Source: Deltaproteobacteria bacterium (GTDB taxonomy: Bacteria > Desulfobacterota > Dissulfuribacteria > Dissulfuribacterales > UBA3076). Taken from it: a DNA stretch of 5,747 nt. The position numbers were made by a program, and so were the translations under genes. Positions within the stretch are counted from its first letter, which is position 1. Each line of letters opens with the position of its first letter. Below, piece by piece: positions 1 to 4,512 of the stretch. The notes below the pieces were generated by a model. That model was not told where the DNA came from, did no database searches, and was given only the letters and a program-made list of their open reading frames with translations. Location of the stretch: the NCBI GenBank assembly GCA_030618205.1, contig JAUXDR010000082.1, positions 1 through 5,747 of the forward strand, read 5' to 3'.

Positions 1-1230
1 TTACAGAAACTGGATCTCGAAGTTGGATACTACCCCTTTCAAGTATCGGACAACATTTATTGGGGGCGAGTATGGATTGATTCAATAAGGATAGTCTGTA
101 ATGGGAAAGGCATTACCCCGGAGCTTGCCGAGGCCAGTGCATACGCAGAACTGGCTGAACGCCTCAGTGCCGGGCTGTTCTATCCGGTCTTTGAAGAGCA
201 GGTAAGGTTTAACGTTCCCAGCCTTTACAATGAGGAAACTAACAGGTTTCTGAATTATAAATGGATGGAAGGATATATTTATTCCCACCAGGATGATTTG
301 GAAAATCCTCTTAGAATAGAAGATCTGCTGGCAAATGAAAAACATCTGACACATAAGGATATTGAAGATTTAAAAAACTGCAGGATGGCCGGACATTGGG
401 TTGATGGTTTTTCAATTGTCCGCAAAGAGACAGTAAAAGTACCGGTCAATTTTGTGTCTTATATTCACGGATCTAACGGGATGGCAGCAGGGAATACCAT
501 TGAAGAGGCGATGATTCAGGCCACATGTGAAATATTTGAACGTTTTTCCCAAATACAGACAATCAGATCTGAAAAAATCATACCCTCAATTGATCTAAAT
601 TCTGTGGAAAATGAGACTATAAGGGATATGATTAAATTCTATCAGGGAAAGAATGTTGACGTAATGATCAAGGATCTTTCCCTTGACGGCCTGATACCCT
701 GCATAGGCGTCCTGTTTATAAACAACAACCTGCGTACTGATCGCCTGGAACATAGGATCTTGATACCGGGCGTATCCTTCAATCTGGAGGAGGCCCTGAC
801 AAGGTGCTTTACAGAAAGCATGCAGGGCAGGGAAACTCTTTTAACTCCCCGTCCTGAGTTGGACAAACCGGTTGTCCATAGATCCAAGGTTAATGACTAT
901 TATATGTTAATGAAATGCAGTATTTCTCTGAAAGATATCTCTTTTCTCGATCAAGGAGAAACCAGGACTTATAAGAATATCAAGATCAACGATGTCCTCA
1001 GTGAAATTGAGGAAATCAAAAGGATATGTGAGGCATTCAATACTGATTTTATATTATTAAACCACACCCATCCGGTATTAAATTTCCCAGTTGTAAGAGT
1101 AATAATCCCACGAATTTCTGATTTTTTACCTTTTTTAAGACAGGACGTCCTTGTATCCGGGCCGACAAGACCTTCCGCTGTGTGGCGCGGAGAAGAATTC
1201 AAGAAAATAATGCAGAGCTTTTTTGCCTGA
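1..1230 (+). CDS. YcaO-domain protein, 5'-truncated by window edge
   Basis: The frame is open from base 1 to the TGA at 1228-1230, so 409 residues are visible and the N-terminus lies outside the window. The ATG at 265 is internal: the 88 codons before it read as YcaO domain. Visible motifs, numbered from the first codon, are NGKG at 34-37 followed by SAYAELAER at 46-54 (nucleotide-binding segment with metal-binding Glu residues), GSNGMAAGNT at 157-166 with CEIFERF at 176-182 (second ATP/Mg segment), and RCFTESMQGR at 268-277. YcaO enzymes use ATP to activate a peptide backbone amide, giving azolines, thioamides or amidines. The SNGMAAGNT block resembles Escherichia coli YcaO more than the azole-forming toxin enzymes. 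The protein ends FFA without the Pro-rich C-terminus of azole cyclodehydratases, and it lacks the long C-terminal extension of E. coli YcaO. No precursor peptide, TfuA or dehydrogenase gene is visible. The family call is firm; the substrate is unknown. Confidence 0.92.
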   Translation, partial: LQKLDLEVGYYPFQVSDNIYWGRVWIDSIRIVCNGKGITPELAEASAYAELAERLSAGLFYPVFEEQVRFNVPSLYNEETNRFLNYKWMEGYIYSHQDDLENPLRIEDLLANEKHLTHKDIEDLKNCRMAGHWVDGFSIVRKETVKVPVNFVSYIHGSNGMAAGNTIEEAMIQATCEIFERFSQIQTIRSEKIIPSIDLNSVENETIRDMIKFYQGKNVDVMIKDLSLDGLIPCIGVLFINNNLRTDRLEHRILIPGVSFNLEEALTRCFTESMQGRETLLTPRPELDKPVVHRSKVNDYYMLMKCSISLKDISFLDQGETRTYKNIKINDVLSEIEEIKRICEAFNTDFILLNHTHPVLNFPVVRVIIPRISDFLPFLRQDVLVSGPTRPSAVWRGEEFKKIMQSFFA

Positions 1231-1251
1231 AGTTAAAGAGAAAAACTCTGC
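1201..1251 (-). terminator. Possible intrinsic terminator of the leftward operon, inside the ycaO-like 3' end
   Basis: GCAGAG (1212-1217) and CTCTGC (1246-1251) pair. The stem continues with T's at 1219-1223 against A's at 1241-1245, giving about 11 bp with one bulged C at 1218. Read leftward, the stem is followed by the T-rich ATTATTTTCTT (1211 down to 1201), as expected for termination of the binding-protein transcript, whose stop codon is at 1256-1258. Read rightward there is no T-tract, so it is a weaker candidate for the YcaO gene. The left arm lies within the YcaO coding sequence. The loop is long (17-18 bases), so confidence is modest. Confidence 0.4.
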
Positions 1252-1255
1252 AAAA

Positions 1256-2908
1256 TCAGGGCATTATGTATTTCTGCTCATACCTTGGCACCCACCACCG
1301 TATGAAGTTGTAAGTTATACCGGCAGGAGCAGGCTCAATACCCTTGAAACGCTTGTGGATCACTGGAAGGGCCATTGGAACGTAAAGAAAAGTATAGGGC
1401 TGATCCTCAGCCAGTATCTCCTGGATACGCCAATATATTTTCTTACGTTCATTGCGGTCAAAGGTCCTCCGCCCCTCCACAAGGAGGCGGTCCATCTCAG
1501 GGTTCTGGTAACTGATAAAGTTCAGCTCCTTTCCGCCTGTCTTGGAGGAATGCCAGATATCATAGATGTCCGGGTCCTGTCCCAATGTCCAGCCCAGTAT
1601 TACTGCCTCGAACCGCCTCTTGTCTATAAAGTCGTTGATAAAGGCTGTCCACTCAAGGGTCCTGATCTTCATCTCTATCCCGATCTGCTTGAGCCTGTAC
1701 TGAATAATCTGGGCTGTTCGATCCCTCAGAGGATTACCCTGATTGGTTATGGCCGTGAATGAGAATGGCCTCCCTTCCTTATCCAGCCGGCTGTCTCCAT
1801 CCCTGTCCACCCAGCCTGCCTCGGCAAGCAAGGCTGTTGCCCTTTTCGGATCATATGGATAACGTCTGACATCCGGGTTGTAAAACCATGTATCGGGTTT
1901 ATACGGGCCGGTTGCCTTCACTCCGAATCCCAAAAGCACTCCACGGATTATTTCATCCTTATCTATGGCATAGGCAATGGCCTGTCTTACTCTTTTGTCT
2001 GTAAAGAGAGGGAATTTTAAATTGTAACCGAGATACGTATACGAAAAGGAGAGATAGCGATATTTGTTAAAATTTATCTCGAAAAACAGGGAGTTTGCCT
2101 GCCTTTCATATTGGATCGGAGATAACCCCATCCAGTCAAGGCCACCTGATTTCAGCTCAAGGAACATGGTAGCCGAGTCAGGTATTATCCTCATTATATA
2201 GCGGTCAAGATAAGGCCGTCCTTCAAAACAGGTGGGATTTGCCTTCAGCTCTATGCGTTCCTGAGTCTTCCACTCTGAAAGGCTGTACGGACCCAAGCCG
2301 ACAGGATTTCGTCCAAGAGGACTCTTTGTGATGTCCTTTCCATCCAGCAGGTGCTTTGGCAGCACAACCAAATTCCCCCAGGAGCTCAGGGCAGGGGCAA
2401 ATGGCTCCCTGTACGTTACCTTAAAGGTATAAGGGTCAGGTGCTTCGGCATTTTCGACCTCCATAAAATCGCCCGCGTAGGCAGTTGGAGTACCTGGAGC
2501 TGTGATGGTCTCAAAGCCAAAGAGCACGTCCTCAGAGGTAAACGGCTCACCGTCCTCCCATTTAACTCCCTTCCTGAGCTTAAAGGTGATGGTGAGTCCG
2601 TCAGGAGAGATTGTCCATGACTCAGCCAGATCCCCCACCAGGTTGAGGTCCTTGTCGTATTTAACCAGGCCGTTATAAATAAGGCCTGCGATCTGATGCG
2701 ACGTGGCGTCAGAGGCCAGCATGGGAACCAGGGTAGTGGCGTCCCCGATGGAGCCCAAGACAATGGCATCGCCGTAGTCCGGCTCGGCCGCACAGGAAAG
2801 GTAGAAGGTGGAAGGTGGAAGGCTGAAGGGAAAAAATGAAAGAAAAGAAACCAAAAAAAGAAGGAGCCGAAAAAACCGAAGTCGTGGGAAACGGGTAGAA
2901 AAAATCAC
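1256..2908 (-). CDS. Family 5 extracellular solute-binding protein (Dpp/Opp-type ABC transporter)
   Basis: This gene encodes a periplasmic binding protein of about 550 residues, the usual length for peptide- and nickel-type family 5 binding proteins. The strongest signature is the LAESWTISPDGLTITFKLRK stretch (about 93-112) followed by GVKWEDGEPFTSEDV. Further family features are VRQAIAYAIDKDEI in the middle and a C-terminal half with WTLGQDPDIYDIW. I chose the GTG at 2908-2906, not the GTG at 2950: GGAAGG (2920-2915) lies 6 bases upstream, and the protein then starts with a normal signal peptide (MIFSTRFPRLRFFR, then hydrophobic LLLFLVSFLSFF). The longer start would add EGRRWKAEGGRL, which is repeat DNA. 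The region before the mature protein, SLPPSTFYLSC, is also repeat-encoded. Cys39 sits in YLSC, a poor lipobox, so lipoprotein status is uncertain; cleavage by signal peptidase I near SCA-AEP is an alternative. No permease or ATPase gene is visible, so the partners are elsewhere. It is cotranscribed with the PHP gene. Ligand unknown. Confidence 0.94.
   Translation of the reverse strand: MIFSTRFPRLRFFRLLLFLVSFLSFFPFSLPPSTFYLSCAAEPDYGDAIVLGSIGDATTLVPMLASDATSHQIAGLIYNGLVKYDKDLNLVGDLAESWTISPDGLTITFKLRKGVKWEDGEPFTSEDVLFGFETITAPGTPTAYAGDFMEVENAEAPDPYTFKVTYREPFAPALSSWGNLVVLPKHLLDGKDITKSPLGRNPVGLGPYSLSEWKTQERIELKANPTCFEGRPYLDRYIMRIIPDSATMFLELKSGGLDWMGLSPIQYERQANSLFFEINFNKYRYLSFSYTYLGYNLKFPLFTDKRVRQAIAYAIDKDEIIRGVLLGFGVKATGPYKPDTWFYNPDVRRYPYDPKRATALLAEAGWVDRDGDSRLDKEGRPFSFTAITNQGNPLRDRTAQIIQYRLKQIGIEMKIRTLEWTAFINDFIDKRRFEAVILGWTLGQDPDIYDIWHSSKTGGKELNFISYQNPEMDRLLVEGRRTFDRNERKKIYWRIQEILAEDQPYTFLYVPMALPVIHKRFKGIEPAPAGITYNFIRWWVPRYEQKYIMP
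2794..2830. repeat. GTGGAAG-type heptamer repeat, left copy (inside binding-protein gene)
   Basis: Four head-to-tail 7-base units lie at 2801-2828 on the + strand: GTAGAAG, GTGGAAG, GTGGAAG, GCTGAAG. A degenerate unit AGGAAAG precedes them at 2794-2800. The array is in frame inside the binding-protein gene and is read there in its C-rich orientation, encoding the end of the signal peptide (SLPPSTFYLS, about residues 29-38). It is inverted relative to the copy at 2916-2950. Confidence 0.9.
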
Positions 2909-2910
2909 GC

Positions 2911-3798
2911 TTAACCTTCCACCTTCAGCCTTCCACCTTCTACCTTCCACCTATCTTCTTTCCTCTCCCTGAGGGCCTCAACACAGCTATACGGCACCCT
3001 GAGTCCTCCTGTGCCTCTGCCAACCATTATTTTTGGTTTGGCCTTGCCATGATAGTCGCTACCGCCAGTGGGGACCAGGTCATACTTCTTGCAAAGCGAC
3101 AGAGACAGATTGATTAGCTCCTTGCTATGCATGCTATAGTAACATTCGATGCCGTCAAGACCTTGCTCTGTCCACTTTGCTACAAGCTCATCCAGATGTG
3201 CGGGAGTTCCAAATTCAAGTGACATGGGATGGGCCAGGACCGCCAGACCTCCGGCCTTATGTATGGTAGTTATTGCCTTTTCCGGACTGAGGATGGACTT
3301 TGGAACATAAGCAGGGGCGCCCTTTTTCAGATAACGGACAAAGGCCTCATTCGTGGATTTCACATAACCTCGATTTACCATGGCCCTTGCAATGTGCGGG
3401 CGGCCGATCTGCCCACCTTTGCCCATTTCCTCCAGCTCACTCCGGGATATCAAACAGCCAAGGTCCTTAAGACGTTCCAGAATCAAAGGATTTCGGGAGG
3501 CCCTTGCGGATTGGACCTCTTTCAATACCTCGTTTAATGCAGGCGAACCCGGATCAAATAGATAGGCCAGGACATGCAGGGTGCCATGTGATATCCGAAC
3601 GCTCAGCTCCACACCGGGGAGTATCTCTATTCCAAGTTTCTCAGATGCCTCAAGGGCCTCCGGAAAACCTGCCACAGTATCATGGTCGGTGACCGCAATT
3701 GCTGCAAGACCTGAGTTTACGGCAAGCCGTATTACTTCAGCAGGTGAATCAGAACCGTCGGATGCCGTGGTGTGTGTATGCAAATCGCAGTATTTCAT
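2911..3798 (-). CDS. PHP-domain phosphoesterase, YciV/TrpH (RNase AM) type
   Basis: This 295-residue protein belongs to the polymerase-and-histidinol-phosphatase (PHP) metal-dependent phosphoesterase family. The metal-binding motifs appear in the family order: DLHTHT (D5, H7, H9) with SDGS at 13-16, TDHD at 37-40, PGVE at 61-64, LHVLAY at 74-79 (H75), GRPHIA at 132-137 (H135), LAHP at 188-191 (H190), and GGSDYHG at 245-251 (D248, H250). The arrangement fits the YciV/TrpH group. Characterised members are 5'-3' exoribonucleases in RNA maturation or 3',5'-nucleotide bisphosphate phosphatases; which activity applies here cannot be read from the sequence. The protein is cytoplasmic, with no signal peptide. 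The start is ATG at 3798, with AGGGG 9 bases upstream. The last 13 residues, RWKVEGGRLKVEG, are encoded by the heptamer repeat at 2916-2950 and look like an added tail, not part of the fold. It is the first gene of a leftward operon, 2 bases before the binding-protein gene. Confidence 0.93.
   Translation of the reverse strand: MKYCDLHTHTTASDGSDSPAEVIRLAVNSGLAAIAVTDHDTVAGFPEALEASEKLGIEILPGVELSVRISHGTLHVLAYLFDPGSPALNEVLKEVQSARASRNPLILERLKDLGCLISRSELEEMGKGGQIGRPHIARAMVNRGYVKSTNEAFVRYLKKGAPAYVPKSILSPEKAITTIHKAGGLAVLAHPMSLEFGTPAHLDELVAKWTEQGLDGIECYYSMHSKELINLSLSLCKKYDLVPTGGSDYHGKAKPKIMVGRGTGGLRVPYSCVEALRERKEDRWKVEGGRLKVEG
2915..2920 (-). promoter_or_regulatory. Ribosome binding site for the binding-protein gene, made of repeat DNA
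   Basis: GGAAGG, read leftward 2920 to 2915, is followed by six bases (TTAAGC) and the GTG at 2908-2906. The TAA stop of the PHP gene (2913-2911) falls between the two, so ribosomes finishing the PHP gene end right at the next start, which suggests translational coupling. The six bases come from the last heptamer unit. This site decides the start codon chosen for the binding protein. Confidence 0.6.
2916..2957. repeat. GTGGAAG-type heptamer repeat, right copy (PHP 3' end)
   Basis: Five 7-base units lie at 2916-2950 on the + strand: CTTCCAC, CTTCAGC, CTTCCAC, CTTCTAC, CTTCCAC. A degenerate CTATCTT follows to 2957. Read leftward they are GTGGAAG-type units coding for the PHP C-terminal tail. 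The array is the inverse of the one at 2801-2828. In the leftward RNA, 2923-2950 can pair with 2801-2828 over 28 positions with one G-U pair and one A-C mismatch. The loop of about 94 bases contains the binding-protein start. Confidence 0.9.
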
Positions 3799-3802
3799 TT
3801 GA

Positions 3803-3869
3803 ATGAACCCCTGAACCTCCGAACTACGAACTCCAAGCTACGAACTCAAAACTCTGAACCCACAACCGG
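3803..3869. repeat. GAACTCC-type heptamer repeat in the leader of the PHP operon
   Basis: Seven consecutive 7-base units start at 3821 on the + strand: GAACTAC, GAACTCC, AAGCTAC, GAACTCA, AAACTCT, GAACCCA and the more degenerate CAACCGG. Two 8-base variants, GAACCCCT (3805-3812) and GAACCTCC (3813-3820), precede them. The sequence differs from the GTGGAAG family but shares the period of seven. Read leftward it forms most of the untranslated leader of the PHP gene and includes its AGGGG ribosome binding site. Confidence 0.8.
3808..3812 (-). promoter_or_regulatory. Ribosome binding site of the PHP gene
   Basis: AGGGG, read leftward 3812 to 3808, lies nine bases before the ATG at 3798-3796. It falls inside the GAACCCCT unit of the repeat, so here too the ribosome binding site comes from repeat DNA. 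Confidence 0.5.
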
Positions 3870-3884
3870 TTACTTCTATGGAAC

Positions 3885-3913
3885 ATAATATACTGAATGG
3901 CTATTCGGTTAAA
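3885..3913 (-). promoter_or_regulatory. Possible promoter of the PHP/binding-protein operon
   Basis: Read leftward, TTTAAC (3913-3908) and TATTAT (3890-3885) are separated by 17 bases. The -10 matches five of six consensus positions; the -35 matches only three. Transcription would begin near 3878, giving a leader of about 80 bases that covers the GAACTCC-type repeat. It is the best leftward candidate in the gap but not a strong one. Confidence 0.35.
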
Positions 3914-3982
3914 TAAAAAAGTTATCCTCATAAAATATAATCCCCCCCTTCGTAATGCATGATGGTCTTGTAAAATCCTGAC

Positions 3983-4021
3983 AAGCGGTTTTAGTAACCG
4001 TTCACGGGGTTACAACCGTTT
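3983..4021 (+). repeat. Hairpin element containing a partial copy of the neighbouring repeat core
   Basis: AAGCGGTT (3983-3990) pairs with AACCGTTT (4014-4021), including one G-U. After a three-base bulge, GTAACC (3994-3999) pairs with GGTTAC (4008-4013) around an eight-base loop, giving 14 bp in all. The segment AACCGTTCACGGGGT (3996-4010) matches 13 of 15 bases of AAGCGTTCACAGGGT at 4043-4057, the left arm of the next element. There is no T-tract on either side, so it is not a standard terminator. Confidence 0.5.
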
Positions 4022-4040
4022 TACCGCGACCCACCGAACT

Positions 4041-4149
4041 GTAAGCGTTCACAGGGTGCTGCAGATGCGAGGCGGAGGGTACGCAGACGTACTCCCTGTA
4101 CTTCAAGTGCCCGACAACAAAGCAGATGCGGTGCCCTGTGAATGCTTGC
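4041..4149 (+). repeat. 109-base long-stem hairpin (REP/MITE-like element or structured RNA)
   Basis: Bases 4041-4063 pair with 4127-4149 without interruption: 23 bp, 18 Watson-Crick and 5 G-U. Next come tandem G-A mismatches (4064-4065 with 4125-4126) and three more pairs (4066-4068 with 4122-4124). The GCAGATGCG words at 4061-4069 and 4122-4130 are direct repeats, yet they pair with each other because GCA-GA-TGC is self-complementary around the G-A pairs. The apical part holds a smaller hairpin, GTACG-CAGA-CGTAC (4079-4092), and ACTTCAAGT. All five imperfect pairs are G-U in the rightward RNA; the leftward RNA would have A-C mismatches. No coding potential is visible. A repetitive extragenic palindrome, a small mobile element or a non-coding RNA are all possible. 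Confidence 0.6.
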
Positions 4150-4330
4150 CGATTTTACATACAGCATGTTGGTTCTTAGCAATAGCATTACACTAAATCT
4201 TGTATATGATTTCTGTTTTGTCGTATTTTTACAAAATCATCAATTTATTAATGGAGAGAATTCCCTGTTTTCAGACAAAACTCAAGGAAATAAAGAAAGA
4301 AATGCCTGAATCTTAACTGATATTTTGGGG

Positions 4331-4360
4331 TTGACAAATGAAGTAAAAAGATATTATACA
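4331..4360 (+). promoter_or_regulatory. Sigma70-type promoter of dsrA
   Basis: A perfect -35 TTGACA (4331-4336) is followed after 18 bases by TATACA (4355-4360). The overlapping TATTAT at 4352-4357 is a better -10 match but sits at only 15 bases. With TATACA, transcription would begin near 4367, leaving a leader of about 145 bases. It is the strongest promoter-like site upstream of dsrA and supports dsrA having its own promoter. Activator sites were not recognised. Confidence 0.65.
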
Positions 4361-4366
4361 GATCAG

Positions 4367-4504
4367 CAGTTGTAGAATTTTTTTGTATTTTGCCGAATGA
4401 TGATTCATTTTTTTGTATTGGTACTGTCTTGAGTGCCAAAAAGGGATATGTTAGTCTATATTCCTTAACTGAAATTGCTGTTAAAAACATTCTATTAAGG
4501 AGGG
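4367..4504 (+). promoter_or_regulatory. Structured dsrA leader with mutually exclusive hairpins
   Basis: Hairpin A pairs 4418-4425 with 4432-4439 (8 bp, one G-U, loop GTCTTG). One base later, hairpin B pairs 4441-4450 with 4457-4466 (10 bp, two G-U, loop TTAGTC). CAGTT (4367-4371), near the predicted transcript start, can pair with AACTG (4467-4471) directly after hairpin B and close a junction. Alternatively TTCCTTAA (4461-4468) can pair with TTAAGGAG (4495-4502), which covers most of the dsrA ribosome binding site; this cannot coexist with hairpin B or the closing helix. Two copies of ATTTTTTTGTATT (4377-4389, 4407-4419) also lie in the leader. Folding was by eye, and a regulatory role is inference. 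Confidence 0.4.
4497..4504 (+). promoter_or_regulatory. Strong ribosome binding site of dsrA
   Basis: AAGGAGGG lies eight bases before the ATG at 4513, a near-ideal Shine-Dalgarno sequence that fixes the dsrA start. Its left half is complementary to TTCCTTAA at 4461-4468, so it could be masked in the leader RNA. Confidence 0.9.
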
Positions 4505-4512
4505 AGAATTAA

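Larger units (their letters stand above)
3870..4250. other. Non-coding stretch with hairpin elements, no gene found
   Basis: No ORF with a ribosome binding site or family resemblance is present. The stretch holds the leftward promoter candidate, a run of seven C's (3942-3948), and the two hairpin elements at 3983-4021 and 4041-4149. It also holds an AT-rich dyad, ATGATTT (4206-4212) with AAATCAT (4234-4240), enclosing TTTTGT/ACAAAA (4216-4221/4231-4236). A perfect TATAAT lies at 3936-3941 on the + strand without a recognisable -35, so rightward transcription of the hairpins is possible but unsupported. Confidence 0.6.

Noticed and set aside
1223..1762. 179-codon + strand ORF beginning at the end of the YcaO gene
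   Set aside because: It is antisense to the binding-protein gene, whose protein shows clear family motifs over the same bases; the + strand reading has no recognisable domain.
2909..2950. Longer form of the binding protein starting at GTG 2950
   Set aside because: The extra 14 residues are repeat-derived, the spacing to a Shine-Dalgarno is poor, and the GTG at 2908 has a good site and yields a normal signal peptide.
3803..3869. CRISPR-like array from the GAACTCC repeats
   Set aside because: The units are seven bases with no spacers and are degenerate; there are no cas genes in the window.
3936..3941. Perfect TATAAT on the + strand as promoter for the hairpin elements
   Set aside because: No -35 box at 15-19 bases upstream and the region is AT-rich; noted only as a possibility.
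4206..4316. 36-codon + strand ORF (start ATG 4206, internal ATG 4251, stop TAA 4314-4316) with a Lys/Glu-rich end
   Set aside because: Neither ATG has a Shine-Dalgarno sequence, the region is AT-rich, no family resemblance is seen, and it ends just before the dsrA promoter. It may be chance.
4395..4414. Hairpin AATGA-TGAT-TCATT followed by seven T's, resembling an attenuator in the dsrA leader
   Set aside because: The stem is only five mostly A-T pairs, too weak for a credible intrinsic terminator.
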